A stretch of DNA of 64,000 nucleotides. It comes from Chamaelirium japonicum (taxonomy: Eukaryota > Streptophyta > Magnoliopsida > Liliales > Melanthiaceae). Both the position numbers and the translations under genes were made by a program. The stretch spans positions 34,627,877 to 34,691,876 of the forward strand of contig OX393554.1 in the NCBI GenBank assembly GCA_947650365.1. Reading direction: 5' to 3'. Each line of letters opens with the position of its first letter. The first letter of the stretch is position 1. The notes under the pieces are model-generated. The model made no database searches and had not been told where the DNA came from. It worked only from the letters and a program-made list of their open reading frames with translations. Positions 24,536 to 36,830 of this stretch are shown here, in pieces.

Positions 24536-24900
24536 GCCAAACTATTTTTTATCTCAGTGTTTTCAAAATTTGAGATAAATAACTGAAATTAATTATCTAG
24601 ATTTGTTTAAGATTTGAGATAAATAACAGAACTATTAATCACGGTTTGCTAATAAATTGATATTAGAACTGAATATAGAGATCTTTAACCTTGTTTTCTT
24701 AAAAATCATAATTAATAACCAAACTTATTTATCTCGGTTTTTTAATAAACCAAAATTAAAACTAAACATAGGGAAAACTTTAGTCTCTTTTTCTAATAAA
24801 ATTGTAATAAATAACTTTTTTTTCTAAGTTTTCGATAAAAATTAGGTCATATCTTGAACAATAATCTCGGTTGTTTGAAAAACCAAGATGGATTATCCAT
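24536..24900. other. AT-rich sequence, nothing recognised
   Basis: AT-rich stretch with repeated 'aaccaaaattaa/ttatctcggttt' phrases. No ORF or terminus is seen. Confidence 0.4.
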
Positions 24901-24908
24901 AAGAATAG

Positions 24909-25094
24909 AGAAATGCAATTCAGCCCTAAGGTTTTCCTGATTCTGCTCAGCCAGATTGATGTGGCAGCGTACGAGTGGTACGAGGTTGAATCTCACTAGC
25001 GACATTTAAATCTCTAACACCACCAATCGTACTCTGCCACGTCAATCGGACTGAGCAGAATCAGGAAAACCCTCGGGCTGAATAGTATTTCTCC
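24909..25094. mobile_element. MITE with 8-9-bp target duplication
   Basis: Arms ATTCAGCCC...GGTTTTCCTGATTCTGCTCAG and the inverse CTGAGCAGAATCAGGAAAACC...GGGCTGAAT. The flanking direct repeat AAGAATAG (24901-24908 and 25095-25102) extends to nine bases if the next A is shared. The length suits a hAT (8) or Mutator-like (9) origin. Confidence 0.8.
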
Positions 25095-25102
25095 AAGAAT
25101 AG

Positions 25103-25723
25103 AAGATCTTAATTTATTTATAAAACTATTTGGCCCCCTGTTGTAATGAGGATTTGGACCTCTCCATTATTAACAATACTTGATTGCAAACCAATCTATA
25201 GCTCTAGGTTGTGCATGCCAGCACTAATAGGACCTATATCAGTTTAAGGAGCAGTAATTCCATAAAGTGTATGGTACCATAAGGTGGTCAGGCCGATGCA
25301 TCTACTATAAATTCTCATAGTATGGGGCGCGATGCGGAAGCGAAATAGAATTCAATCAACTAGAGGGGGTGAAAAAGTGGAACGACTAAAAACGCTCAAT
25401 TAAAATGCACTTCGATAGATTTTCGTTTCTGGCATATAATCCTAAAAATTTCTCAAATGTAATTAGCGATCGAATAAGCATTCAGAATCAACATGGGAGA
25501 TTTTTAGGTGTTTGAAGTGATTCCCTTCTTCAATCTTAACCCTTGCTAAGATTATACATTATATGAGGTAAGAGATTACAAGACTCGACTCACCTAGCTA
25601 GCCCAATTATTGTGTAGTCTCACGCTGCCCTGCCTTTCCACGAGTACGTTGTCCGATCTCTACTAACACCTAATACCTTCGGTCCACCAGCAAGATATTG
25701 CTCCTCCTCACACTCGTGCCCAT
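25103..25723. other. Intergenic, no recognised gene
   Basis: No ORF of note, no RNA gene and no terminus seen. It leads directly into the copia B target duplication. Confidence 0.4.
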
Positions 25724-25728
25724 GACCC

Positions 25729-26161
25729 TGTTGGGTTTATGGCCCATGCAAGCCGCCAACCCCTATAGGAGACCAAGTCGGACTGTGTGGGTGCAGGCCT
25801 TGGTCAGGTTGCACTCACCACTTTAAAGGGTTATGTGACTAGGACCCTAATCGTGTGGCCATCCTTTGTGCACATGGAGGGTTGGATCTTGATGGATGAG
25901 AGAAACCCTAGTGCCTCCCTATATAAAGGGAATAGGATGGACGTCCCCCTACTCATGCATACGAACCGTCCTTGTGATCGGAGATCAGGAGTCGCCATCG
26001 CTCCACGGATTGCTTCAGAGTAGGGAAGACATCCATCGTTCGTCGCTTCTGGAGATCTGCATCGCGTTCATCGTTCTCGACGTTTGGAATCAAGGTAATC
26101 CTAAATCGGTTGATTTATGCAATGATCAGATCGATCTTTGGAATCGTGCTAGATCCCTACA
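25729..26161 (+). repeat. 5' LTR of copia element B
   Basis: 433 bp, TGTTGGGTTTATGG...GATCCCTACA. A TATATAAA box lies at 25920-25927, giving transcription start a little downstream. Confidence 0.97.
25920..25927 (+). promoter_or_regulatory. TATA box in the 5' LTR of element B
   Basis: TATATAAA in CCCTATATAAAGGGAATAGG, with the same box at 32720 in the 3' LTR. Likely core promoter of the genomic RNA. Confidence 0.75.
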
Positions 26162-26163
26162 AT

Positions 26164-26175
26164 TGGTATCAGAGC
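26164..26175 (+). promoter_or_regulatory. PBS of copia element B
   Basis: TGGTATCAGAGC, complementary to the 3' end of initiator tRNA-Met, two bases after the LTR. Confidence 0.95.
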
Positions 26176-27726
26176 GAGACTTCTGATCAAAACAAAAATC
26201 ATCTGGTTCTTTACCTGTCGGATTCGCCTCACCATGGTTTTCACCATGGAATGTCTTCCTTTTGGTTGTCGACCCCACATCGATCTCTGATCGGCGGCTT
26301 TGGTCGCCGGTTGATGGCGGACTTGAGATCCACCCATGGTCACCCTTCACTCCGGAGCAATTGTTGCCGGAACCCGCTGCGATTTCCCCCTCTCTGGACA
26401 AGGATCTTTCATCGCACCGGCCACACGACGTGATAGCGGCACCGCCCTCCGTGAAGGCAGTGATGACTGCGAGATGGGCATGCAAGCAGGTGGCCGTCCG
26501 GCATCCGGACGTCGGTGGTGTACGGTTGTAGAGGAGGCGATCGGCATCTGGGCTTCGGTGGCGTGCTTTGGTGGTAACCAGCCGCCACTCAATTCCGATC
26601 AGATCTCATTGATAGGGATAGAGTTGGGTATTTTAATTTTTTAAACCCTAATCTATCCAAATTACTATATTGCCCAGGTGCACTTTTGTTTAAGTTGTTC
26701 CCTAGGTTCATTCTATTATGCTAGGATATACCATCAGGTATATTTTAAATGTTATGTTGTAACTATGTTGAGCATTGCATCTCCAATGCCTTGTTAACAT
26801 TTAATCTGAACCGAACCAAGTCAGTGCATCCATATCCAACTAGTCCAGACTAGCCTGGTTTTAACCGGGTTTAGATTTTATATTTTGTGTAATTAACCAT
26901 ACCATGCCTGATGTTGTCAAACAAACTATGGTTCCAAGATTTTTGACGCATTCCGGACTCAATTTTGGAGTCCATTTCCGCTAATTACACTCTGATAATC
27001 CAATTTAGAATGTTTGTTGTATTATTATATATTTTTACAATCTTCATCTTCGCCTGTGTTTCGAATTAAAGTTTGCATGTGCATAGACAACCTTGTTATG
27101 CACGCATGTATGGAATCCAAGTAAAGTTTTCATCCCTATGAGTACCATACTAGTGCATGTTGTCGTTTAAACCTTGTAGGGATAGAAAATCAGGCGTTAG
27201 ATCGTACAGTTAGGTCTTTCCTGGGGTTTAGGAGGACCGCATAGTGACCGTCTGAGAGACATAACCAAAGTGGGGCGGATTAGCCCAAAGGTAGGCGTCC
27301 CATAGAGGTTTTGGGTTCCCAGATTTTGGACATTTTTTCCATTAAGGTCACTTGGCATTCCGCCGCATAAAAGTTTTGAATCTGCCCAAAGGTGTTTCAA
27401 TTCTGAATGTGGTGGGATGAGTGGAATAGTCACCTTCATTTGGGGAGATAGGATAACCCTCTTGCCCAAAGGTAGTGGATAGTGTCTTATTCAAACCAAG
27501 ATGTAGATGACTAGATCCACACTACAGTTAGGGAGCATAAATGCATGTCAAGGGATCTGCCCAAAGATGAGTCTTGACTGTGCAAGTAGCGTCCCTAGAA
27601 GTGAACCTTGGCACATGAAGGATCACTTCGACGATTCGAACCAAACCCCTGGTTTGAGTCGATAATAAAGTTAAAGTACAGTTAAATTTTAAAGTAAAGT
27701 AAAATATTATTGTATGTCTTGCAGCA
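26176..27726 (+). other. Long leader of copia element B
   Basis: 1.55 kb between the PBS and the gag-pol start, unusually long for copia. Short ORFs (for example 26262-26531) have no recognised domain. 'GCCCAAAG' phrases recur between 27.29 and 27.56 kb. It may hold packaging or translation signals. That is inference. Confidence 0.6.
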
Positions 27727-30700
27727 ATGGAAGCGTTAGCCATCACCAAGAACCTAGCAGGCATTGAGCCTTTGACGGGTTCTAACTTTACCTCGTGGAA
27801 AATGAACATTGAGATCCTGGTGGATTTCATGGACTACGAGTTTGTTCTCTCTGATCCTAAGCCTCCAGAAATCACAAATGCATCCACTGAAGTGGAAAAG
27901 GCCCACTTTACCAAGTGGGAAAAGGGCAACAGACTGGTTATGAAAGTAATCAGGGCTTCGATCAGCGAAGTATTAAGGGGAGGCATAGAAAAGACAGAGA
28001 CAGCAAAAGGATTGATGGCCCTTCTGAAGACTCAGTTCTTAGGGAGCAAGAAATCACAGCAATATAATTATATGTTTCAGATTATGAATTTGAAATATGA
28101 TGGCAATGGTGGTGTGCGTGAACATCTACTGAAGTTGTCTAAGCTAGCCATCGGTCTCAGGGAGCAGGGACTTCCGTTTGAGGAGGACATGTTAGTCCAT
28201 ATTGCCGTGATCTCCCTTCCCAAGACTTTTGACACCTTTAAGGTGAACTATAATGCACAAGATACCAAATGGGACCTGAATCAACTTATGAGCTTGTGTG
28301 TTATTGAGGAGGAACGTCTTAAAGGAGGCAAACAGGAGTCAGCCCATCTGAGCACAGCTAGCTCCAGCAAAAGGCAGTTCAAGAAAAAGGCTTCTTTTGG
28401 GAAGAAGAAAGTTTTTGATAAAGGCAAAGGCAAGTTTCCAATCAAGCAGCAGCAGAGAGCCCAGGATCAACCAGCTGGATGTTGGTTCTGTGGGAAAGAT
28501 GGTCATATGAAGCAGAGCTGTTTGAAGTATAAAAGTTGGCTAGCTAAGAGCCAAGGAGGTACATCTTCAGCTTTGGTATGCCATGAGTCTAATACAGTAA
28601 ATATTCCATCCAATTCCTGGTGGGTTGACTCAGGTGCTTCTGTGCATGTTTCCCATACCCTGCAGGGAATCAGAAGCAGGAGAAAACCCAGACCGGAGGA
28701 TAAGCTGTTCTTGGGGAACGATGCTTGGATGCGGGTGGAGGCAGTTGGTACTTTCAGTTTGGTGTTGGACTCTAGGCATATTTTGGAACTAAAGGACACT
28801 TTCTATATTCCGACATTTAGGCGGAATTTGATTTCTATTTCTAGACTTGTTGCTACTGGTTATGCTTTTGTTTTTAGAGATAGTACTCTTTCTGTTATGT
28901 TTAATAATGCTACAGTTGGTAGAGGTTGTTTAGCAGATGGTTTATATAGTTTGTCTCTAAATGATCGTAGTTCGACTACTTTGCTTACTGAGGTAGAGGA
29001 TTCCATCATATCTGGGTCTAAGCGCTCCATGTTGGCAGAGGATTCTGCAGTGCTTTGGCACAAGAGATTGGGACACATCTCCAAGAAAAGGATAGAACTT
29101 CTTGTGAAAGAAGGGATTCTTCCTAAGTTGGACTTTTCAGATCTTGGCACGTGTGTTGATTGTGTTAGGGGAAAGCTGACCAAGCAGAGAAAGTTTTCTG
29201 CAACCAGAGCTACAGGTTTATTGGATTTGATCCATACAGACATTTGTGGTCCGTTTCCCGTTAAGGCTCGTGGTGGTCAGAGGTACTTTATCAGCTTCAT
29301 AGATGATTTTTCTAGATACACTTATGTGTATCTCCTTCACCATAAGTCCGAAGCCCTAGAGGTTTTCCAATCTTATCAACTGGAAGTTGAGAAGCAACTT
29401 GATAGAAAAATCAAGGTTGTTCGTTCGGATCGTGGTGGAGAATACTATGGCAGGATGGACCATGATGGGGTGAATTGTGGACCATTCGTTGAGTTTCTTC
29501 GTAAGCAGGGGATAGTTGCTCAGTACACCACACCAGGGACTCCAGAACAGAACGGTGTTTCTGAAAGGAGGAATAGAACTTATCAAGAAGCAGTTCGTAG
29601 TATGCTAAGTCATTCCTCACTTCCTGAGAGTTTCTGGGGAGAGGCCTTGAAGACGGCAGTATACATTCTAAATAGAGTCCCTTGTAAGGCTGCACCTGAT
29701 ACTCCTTATAAGAGATGGAAGGGATCGGTGCCTAGTCTTCATCATCTCCATGTTTGGGGATGCCCTGCAGAGGCGAAACTATATAATCCAGAAATAAAGA
29801 AGTTAGATTTTCGGACCGTTAGATGCTATTTCATTGGATATCCAGAGAGATCCAAGGGATACAGATTTTATTGTCCTTCTCGGCCTATGGAGATAGTGGA
29901 AACCAATAGAGCCAAGTTCCTAGAGGATGATCAATTTAGTGGGAGTTTCAGGCAGTTAGATACTTTCTTTCAAGAAGATTCTTCTTCTATACCTGAGTCT
30001 GTGCCACGGTTAGTTGTTCCAGTTCCAATTCCTGTTGCACCGGTTGCACAAGTCTTTCCAGATCCGGCTCCTCCTGAGGAACCAGAATTTCCACCTGCAC
30101 CAGCTTCTCCAGCTCCTTCCCCACCTCCAGTTCCAGTTCCAGTTAGAAGGTCTGAGCGACAGTGTAGGTCTGCTATACCAGATTACTATGAAGTTTACTT
30201 TCAGGAGGCGCAGCTTGAGGGAGTAGACATGGATGATCCCCTATCTTTTGAGGAAGCCATAGGATGTGATGAATCTCAACAGTGGCTGATGGCCATGAGA
30301 GAGGAGTTACAGTCCATGGAGAAGAATAAAGTTTGGAAGCTTGTTCAATTGCCACCAAATCGAAAAGCAGTTGATAGCAAATGGGTTTTTAAGACTAAAA
30401 GAGATTCAAATGGCAAGATCGAGAGATTCAAGGCTAGGCTAGTGGCCAAGGGCTTCAGGCAGAAGGAGGGTGTTGACTTCAGTGAGACCTATTCTCCAGT
30501 ATCTTCTAAGGACTCATTGAGGACCATCCTAGCATTAGTGGCACACTTTGATCTAGAACTTCACCAAATGGATGTGAAGACAGCCTTTCTGAATGGAGAT
30601 TTAGAAGAGGATATTTTCATGTCTCAGCCCAAGGGTTTTATAGCCAAAGGGAAAGAGCAGCTGGTTTGTCGGCTTGAAAAGTCTATTTATGGACTTAAAC

Positions 30701-31812
30701 AGGCATCCAGGCAGTGGTACTTGAAGTTTGACCAAGTGGTTTCTAGTTTTGGTTTCAAGGAGAATCTCGCAGATAGATGTATATATCTCAAATTCAGTGG
30801 GAGTAGATTTGTCATTCTTGTGCTTTATGTTGATGATATTCTTCTTGCAAGTAACGACATTCATCTAGTCCATGACACGAAGCACTTTCTGTCAAAGAAT
30901 TTTGATATGAAGGACATGGGACATGCTGACTATGTCCTTGGCATAAAAATCCATAGAGATAGAGCAGCGGGAGTTCTGGGTCTCACACAGAAGGCATATG
31001 TCGAAAAAGTCCTGAAAAGGTACGGTATGGATAGGTGCGCTCCTGGTGAGGCACCCGTTGTGAAAGGTGATATCTTCTGTAAAGATCAATGTCCTAAGAA
31101 TCAATATGAGAAAGATCAAGTGGATCTGAAGGAGTATGCTTCGGTTGTTGGGAGTCTAATGTATGCTATGACCTGTATTCGGCCAGATATAAGTTTTGCG
31201 GTTGGTATGTTGGGTCGGTATCAGCAAAATCCAGGTATAGCTCACTGGAAGGCAGCGAAGAAGGTTCTTCGTTATCTGCAACGAACCAAGAATTTTATGC
31301 TATGCTACAGGCGTTCTAGTGAACTTCGAGTTGTTGGCTATTCGGATTCAGACTTTGCGGGTTGCAAAGATTCCTTGAAGTCGACATCGGGGTATATTTT
31401 CTTATTAGCAGAGGGAGCTATCTCTTGGAGAAGCTCCAAGCAGACAGTAGTCACCGACTCCACCATGCATGCAGAATACATCAGTTGTTTTGAGGCAACA
31501 CGTCAGACAGTCTGGTTGAAGAATTTCATAGGCGGTTTGAACATTGTGGACTCCATTCATAAACCCATCATGATTTTTTGTGATAATGAGGCAGTCGTCC
31601 AACACGTGAAGAATGAGAAAATTACCAGGAGGAACAAGCACATTGACATCAAATTCTTGATGGTCAGTGAGAAGGTTCATCATAAAGTCATTGAAGTTTC
31701 TCACATCAGCACTGACTTGATGGTGGCAGATCCTCTCACCAAGGGTCTCCCGCCTAAGGTTTTCAAAGAGCATGTGACTCGAATGGGTTTGGTAGAATCT
31801 CTGTTATTCTAG
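27727..31812 (+). CDS. Ty1/copia Gag-Pol polyprotein (element B)
   Basis: An open frame of 1361 aa. Gag starts [20 protein letters not shown] and contains a CCHC knuckle [14 protein letters not shown] (252-265). Protease carries DSGA (Asp301). Integrase has its zinc residues (His445, His450, Cys476, Cys479) and the triad Asp505, Asp568, Glu613. The last spacing is 44 residues instead of 35 because of an insertion after GGEYYG, a variation known in some plant copia groups. A proline-rich linker around residues 755-810 precedes RT. RT carries Asp949 and YVDD (1034-1037). RNase H has SDSDFAG (Asp1207, Asp1209) and CDNEA (Asp1286). No interruption is seen. It is clearly a different family from element A, with different LTRs, PBS and linker. 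Confidence 0.97.
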   Translation: MEALAITKNLAGIEPLTGSNFTSWKMNIEILVDFMDYEFVLSDPKPPEITNASTEVEKAHFTKWEKGNRLVMKVIRASISEVLRGGIEKTETAKGLMALLKTQFLGSKKSQQYNYMFQIMNLKYDGNGGVREHLLKLSKLAIGLREQGLPFEEDMLVHIAVISLPKTFDTFKVNYNAQDTKWDLNQLMSLCVIEEERLKGGKQESAHLSTASSSKRQFKKKASFGKKKVFDKGKGKFPIKQQQRAQDQPAGCWFCGKDGHMKQSCLKYKSWLAKSQGGTSSALVCHESNTVNIPSNSWWVDSGASVHVSHTLQGIRSRRKPRPEDKLFLGNDAWMRVEAVGTFSLVLDSRHILELKDTFYIPTFRRNLISISRLVATGYAFVFRDSTLSVMFNNATVGRGCLADGLYSLSLNDRSSTTLLTEVEDSIISGSKRSMLAEDSAVLWHKRLGHISKKRIELLVKEGILPKLDFSDLGTCVDCVRGKLTKQRKFSATRATGLLDLIHTDICGPFPVKARGGQRYFISFIDDFSRYTYVYLLHHKSEALEVFQSYQLEVEKQLDRKIKVVRSDRGGEYYGRMDHDGVNCGPFVEFLRKQGIVAQYTTPGTPEQNGVSERRNRTYQEAVRSMLSHSSLPESFWGEALKTAVYILNRVPCKAAPDTPYKRWKGSVPSLHHLHVWGCPAEAKLYNPEIKKLDFRTVRCYFIGYPERSKGYRFYCPSRPMEIVETNRAKFLEDDQFSGSFRQLDTFFQEDSSSIPESVPRLVVPVPIPVAPVAQVFPDPAPPEEPEFPPAPASPAPSPPPVPVPVRRSERQCRSAIPDYYEVYFQEAQLEGVDMDDPLSFEEAIGCDESQQWLMAMREELQSMEKNKVWKLVQLPPNRKAVDSKWVFKTKRDSNGKIERFKARLVAKGFRQKEGVDFSETYSPVSSKDSLRTILALVAHFDLELHQMDVKTAFLNGDLEEDIFMSQPKGFIAKGKEQLVCRLEKSIYGLKQASRQWYLKFDQVVSSFGFKENLADRCIYLKFSGSRFVILVLYVDDILLASNDIHLVHDTKHFLSKNFDMKDMGHADYVLGIKIHRDRAAGVLGLTQKAYVEKVLKRYGMDRCAPGEAPVVKGDIFCKDQCPKNQYEKDQVDLKEYASVVGSLMYAMTCIRPDISFAVGMLGRYQQNPGIAHWKAAKKVLRYLQRTKNFMLCYRRSSELRVVGYSDSDFAGCKDSLKSTSGYIFLLAEGAISWRSSKQTVVTDSTMHAEYISCFEATRQTVWLKNFIGGLNIVDSIHKPIMIFCDNEAVVQHVKNEKITRRNKHIDIKFLMVSEKVHHKVIEVSHISTDLMVADPLTKGLPPKVFKEHVTRMGLVESLLF

Positions 31813-32528
31813 TTTTTTTTTTGTTAGTTTGTTGTTTGCTTTAAGTTTCTACCTGTTCAGTTAATCTTTGTTATCTTGAACTGCATATGCTACTAAATTT
31901 GCTTAAAGTCATTTACAGTTGTGCTTGATATTATGATCATGCATGTCAAAATTTCATTATGGAAAATAAAGATGCATATTAAAGTTGCCTGGAGTACGGC
32001 GTTACTCAAAGTAGACTTGGGCTAGACATGATTTGGCACCATGTCGGAAAGTCTTTGCTCTGATGGAAGGATGACGGGATGTCATATGGCGGTTTGCCAA
32101 GGTTACATCAGAGTGACATGCTTAGGCATGAAGTTGGACACCATGAGTGTGAGCACATTGACCAATTTATATAAAGGTGTATCACTACTCATTCCACACA
32201 ATAAACAGTCACAATAAAGTTAAAGATCCTAAGTTTTTAGGTCATGCTGATTTTGTGACCATGGAACTGGACTAGTGCCAGATGAGAGTGCGCTAGTACA
32301 TTCATGATCCAATGTCAGTATTGCCTATGGATGAAGGTGAAAGTAAAGTTGTCCATTGGTCTCCTAATTGGGGTGTATTTTTCAAAAAAAAAAAAATCAG
32401 TGCGCACTGTGAAGGTTTTATAAAAGGGGTGGCTTGCTAATTGTTTTTCTAAATTTTGTTAAAAAAAAAAAAAAAAGGTTTTAAAGGAAACAATTCTCGC
32501 AGTGGCTCGAAAGGGCCAAGTGGGAGAT
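31813..32528 (+). other. 3' untranslated interior and PPT of element B
   Basis: About 0.7 kb of non-coding sequence with two A-runs (32388-32398 and 32461-32476), ending in GGCCAAGTGGGAGAT just before the 3' LTR. Confidence 0.8.
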
Positions 32529-32961
32529 TGTTGGGTTTATGGCCCATGCAAGCCGCCAACCCCTATAGGAGACCAAGTCGGACTGTGTGGGTGCAGGCCT
32601 TGGTCAGGTTGCACTCACCACTTTAAAGGGTTATGTGACTAGGACCCTAATCGTGTGGCCATCCTTTGTGCACATGGAGGGTTGGATCTTGATGGATGAG
32701 AGAAACCCTAGTGCCTCCCTATATAAAGGGAATAGGATGGACGTCCCCCTACTCATGCATACGAACCGTCCTTGTGATCGGAGATCAGGACTCGCCATCG
32801 CTCCACGGATTGCTTCAGAGTAGGGAAGACATCCATCGTTCGTCGCTTCTGGAGATCTGCATCGCGTTCATCGTTCTCGACGTTTGGAATCAAGGTAATC
32901 CTAAATCGGTTGATTTATGCAATGATCAGATCGATCTTTGGAATCGTGCTAGATCCCTACA
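32529..32961 (+). repeat. 3' LTR of copia element B
   Basis: 433 bp, one base different from the 5' copy. Confidence 0.97.
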
Positions 32962-32966
32962 GACCC

Positions 32967-33315
32967 AACGCCTTGAGTCGTTATGCCACCTCTTTGCGAA
33001 GACAAATTCGACTACCCGACCATAATCCAATCCGACACACTAATCAGATACCACGAACCCGACAGTTTAATCTCCCCCTCAAAGGAGGCTCCGCTCTCCA
33101 AGCAACCAAACACCCTCAAATGTAAAAGTTGATGATAAGTCATAGATCCTAGTGTTTTCCTATAAATTAAAATCAATACTTGCAATAGAAAAGCCCTATA
33201 TGAATCTCTCTATATGAATTGACAAAGAAATATTAAGAGAGATCGGAAGGAGAAATAATCAAAACCCTAAATGGAGCTCTAGGTTTCTCTCTTGAAGAAC
33301 AAACCCATTATGGAA

Positions 33316-33377
<62 letters not shown>

Positions 33378-34570
33378 GTGGCTGTAAAAATCTTCCCCAA
33401 GGATGATGAACCAAAGATTTACGCATAAAGAGGAATACCACCTATTTATAGAAATTTGTTGTAGCCCTCGGCCTAATGTCATCTGAATAACCGTTCAGAC
33501 GCCAGTCCAGCCTTGGCAATCTGAACAACTATTCGAACGTACTGTGGAAACCAGTCAAAGTAGTATGGACGAATAAGGATCGTTCGAACTGATACCAAGG
33601 CATCCGAATAGTTGTTCGAATGTTCCCCAAGGCATCCAAACAGTCGTTCGGACAGACTGAAGACTATGTTCGAACAGTTGTTTGGATGGTCCCGTGATAA
33701 CACCAACACTTAGAGAATTCTAAGTGTGGCCGCCAGATGATACTGGTCCACCCACTCCAAATAACCCCAAGCATCGATATACACAAAACAAAAAAAAAAA
33801 AACTAGAAAAAAACCTATGTGATGCACGGGGATCTAGATCTATATAGAGTGATCGATGATATGGCCAACACACCCTGTGGGCAATAGGTTTCCAAATGCC
33901 ACTGAAGTCATAGAGATTGATACGATATCTTGGGAGGTTTCATGGTCGATGTGTCCCTTAATCCGTCAATGCCATTGCCTGATGCCATTGCCTGATGCCA
34001 TTGATCGCCACCATTATTTATCACAACCATGGTCACCATCCATTCACAGCAAATCCACCAATGCTAGTGCTGCCAATTCCTACCTTTCAATCATTGCCAC
34101 CATCCATTCATTGCACTCTAAGAAAAAATCCACTTCACCTCTAATTTTTCACACACAACTAGAAGAGTAATGTGGTATATATCGGGTAGATCAATCCTCA
34201 GCTGATAATAGCCACTGGATCATGATCTAACGACTGAAAACCAAAATAAACCCCTCCTGCATACTAGTCGTCCGGACAATGGTCCAAACAGGTTTATCAC
34301 AGTCCGAACAATGGTTCGAACGTGAGACCCAGGAAAACCCCGGTTAGGGCAAAGTCGTTCGGACAATGTTCCAGATCCAATGTACCTTTCATCCCAGAAT
34401 AGTCTGGACCACTTTCCAACAGTACGACCCTTTGTCTAGTTGTTCGAACCATTGTACGGATGCAAAACAATACTTATCCGGACAACTAGTGTGGACGTCC
34501 AACACTTAGAAAAAAATCTAAGTGTTGGATTCTCTCAACTTAGACTTTGACAAAAACAAAATCCTAGATA
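32967..34570. other. Intergenic repeat-like region, unclassified
   Basis: Contains a (CT)n run (33319-33374) and many GTTCGAAC/GTTCGGAC words at about 33.48-33.70 and 34.26-34.50 kb. Two palindromes share the phrase AACACTTAG...CTAAGTGTT, at about 33704-33727 and 34499-34528. The second has a 12-bp stem around AAAAAA. The repeated words suggest an old retroelement LTR, but no borders or TSD could be set. No gene is seen. Confidence 0.4.
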
Positions 34571-34575
34571 TGCAC

Positions 34576-36665
34576 TGTATGCGCAGAAAAAGATACGGGT
34601 CGTCTTTATTGCAAATCACACGAGATTACAGAGTGGCCGGGACCCGGTGGCTCGGGTGTGGCGAGTCCGGGTGCGGCGAATATTTGATCAGGAGATTGTG
34701 GGAGAGATCCTCTGGAGGGTCCCTTTGATCCGCGTCTCCACGTGGTATTCGTGCGAGAGCTCTGAAGGGGTTGCCCAGGACAGAGGTCTTTACAGGGTGA
34801 GGGTTTCTTGAGAGGCTAAGGAATATCGACCGTTGATTTAGTCTCGTTCGTGCTTCGCGCTTTCTCGGCTAGGGAGGTTTTAGGCTTCGTTCCTCGGTCT
34901 TCGTGTCTTCCTTGAACCTTGCTAGACCTCGGTGTCCTTGATCGTCGATTCGCGGCGTCGATCGTGTTTTTGGCGTCAGCTTTGGCTTTGGCTTTCGGCT
35001 TTGGCGTTGCTTTGGCGTGGCTCTGGCTTTTGCTTTGCTTTAGCGCTTGCGCTTGAACGTAGGCTGGTAGAGGCTTGCGATGCTTTAGTTCTTCCGGACT
35101 TCGCGTCGTATCGGCTAGAACGTGCGGTGCTTTGCTCGTGACCGTCGTAGTTGCTTGGCTTTGGCACGTGCGTTGCTTTGGCGCGGGCTTTACCGGTGCG
35201 TTTGCTTTGGCTTCTTGCGTTGGCTTTGGCTTTTAGCTTTGACTCGATCTTCTTCTCGAACGGCGATGGCTACTTCTTCAAGACTTTTTTATTCTTCCAG
35301 CTTCCTCGACGGTTGTGGCGTCGGCTTGGCTTTTCGGCGGGGGTAGCACCGATCTTCGTGCGACTGTTGTAGCATCGGCTTTTATTGATGAAGACGGTGG
35401 GGGTAGCACCGATCTTCGTGCGATGGTTGTAGCGTCGGCTTTTGTTGATGAAGACGGCGGGGGTAGTACCGATCTCCGTACGACGGTTGTAGCGTCGGCT
35501 TTTGTTGACGAAGACGGCAGGGGTAGCACCGGCTTCAGGCCTTCTTCTCCAAGCTTTCTTCTTCGTGCGAGGAATCGATGCCTTTGTTGAAGACGACGGG
35601 TGTTGTCGGCTTCGATCTTCTTCTCCGGCCTTTGCTTATGGCGTCTTCGGAGTTGATGAAGATCGTTGGAGAAGTCGGGATGACGACGACTCCGTGTCTT
35701 CTTCTCCAAACTTTCTTCTTCGTGCGAGGAGTCGAAGCTTTGATCTTCGAGTGCAATGTCTTCACGTTGATGAGGACTTAAAGGGCCAAGGATTCCCGTA
35801 GGACGTGCTTGTCGTGCCTCGTGAAGCCTTCGGTCTTCAAGCGTTGGAGCTTCTCTTGCAGAGCCTTTTCGTCTTCAGCCTTCGGACCTTTGATGCCTTC
35901 CCCCACCCCTTCTATTTATAGGCAAAGAGGGGCGTTTGGGAGAGATATGGCCGAAATCTTTTTGTTTCATCCAATATCTCCCCCCATAACCATCAAGATA
36001 TTGTTTCTTTATTTAGGGAAACAAACTCGATCCCCTCCTTTTTAGTTGGGGTGGTTACGGGCAAGATGTGACTTGATCTTTGAAGATTGAGTTGTCATCT
36101 TTGCACTTTCGAATCGGATGGTGACACGACGTCATCTTGTCCGTCGGATCGAGGGATCGTCGTGGATCTACAGTTGTGTAGACGTCCACGCCACCTCCCC
36201 CCGCATCGAGGCGGTTTGGATTTTCTTTCTTTTCTTTTTCTTTTCTTCTTCTTCTTTTCTTTTCCTTTATGGCCGGCCCCACCTCCCAAAAGGAGGGGGG
36301 CACGGTTTTCTATGAAGGGGGGGCCGGTGGCCCCCCTCTTTGTGTTCGAGCTGCGGGTCTAGTGGGACCCTTTTGCTTTGGGTCAGTCGCCTTTTATTTA
36401 CGGGCCGTTGTGAGCTAAGTTCGCATGCGGGCCGTTGTGTGCGGGCCCGGTTTCACATGCAGGCCGTTGTGTGCGGGCCAAGTTTCGCATGCGGGCCATT
36501 GTGTGCGGACCAAGTTTTGCGTGCGGGCCAAGTTTTGCGTGCGGGCCGTTGAGTGCGGGCCCATTTTGCGTGTGCGAGTCGGGTTCGACCCGTGGGCCGT
36601 TGTGTGCGGGCCTGTTTTACGTGTGCGAGTCGGGTTCGACCCGAGGGCTAATTTCGGTGCCCACA
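34576..36665 (-). repeat. 3' LTR of the Tat element
   Basis: 2090 bp, reading TGTATGCGCAG to GGTGCCCACA on the plus strand. It includes a 60-bp tandem repeat (units at 35341, 35401, 35461 and 35521), GGCTTTGGC-rich low complexity (about 34.97-35.25 kb) and ~31-bp GGGCCGTTGTGTGCGGGCC repeats (about 36.40-36.62 kb). The minus-strand TATAAATA is at 35913-35920. The first ~330 bases differ from the other LTR at about 14 positions. Confidence 0.95.
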
Positions 36666-36667
36666 AA

Positions 36668-36676
36668 TGCCCCCTC
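36668..36676 (-). promoter_or_regulatory. Polypurine tract of the Tat element
   Basis: Minus-strand TTGAGGGGGCATT directly precedes the 3' LTR (TGTGGGCACC). This confirms the minus orientation. Confidence 0.75.
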
Positions 36677-36746
36677 AAGTTTGAGTGCGCCCGCGGGAAA
36701 CGTGTAGCGCTTGGACTTGACTCGCGTATTCGTGTGGGATTAGGTC

Positions 36747-36753
36747 TTTATAA
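36747..36753 (+). promoter_or_regulatory. Candidate TATA box for the antisense gene
   Basis: TTTATAA in GGTCTTTATAAGGACCCCCG on the plus strand, about 80 bases inside the element from the 3' LTR and followed by a pyrimidine-rich leader. It is correctly placed to start a transcript toward the antisense gene. Function is inference. Confidence 0.4.
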
Positions 36754-36830
36754 GGACCCCCGTTTCTTCGTTTCTCCTTATCGTCGAAAGTTCCCGGCGG
36801 CTTGGAGACGAAGAATCTTGCTAGGGTTTC

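Larger units (their letters stand above)
25729..32961 (+). mobile_element. Full-length Ty1/copia retrotransposon (element B)
   Basis: 7.23-kb complete element. The 433-bp LTRs are identical except for one base (G/C near 25991 and 32791). The PBS TGGTATCAGAGC lies two bases after the 5' LTR, the purine tract AAGTGGGAGAT directly before the 3' LTR, and gag-pol is open. The 5-bp target duplication GACCC is present at 25724-25728 and 32962-32966. All parts needed for autonomous transposition appear intact, so it is a very recent insertion. Confidence 0.97.

Noticed and set aside
34932-36362. Several ORFs in the Tat LTRs, duplicated at 60.8-62.2 kb
   Set aside because: Repeat-derived low complexity (GCTTTGG words, 60-bp repeat), present in both LTRs only because these are copies of each other.
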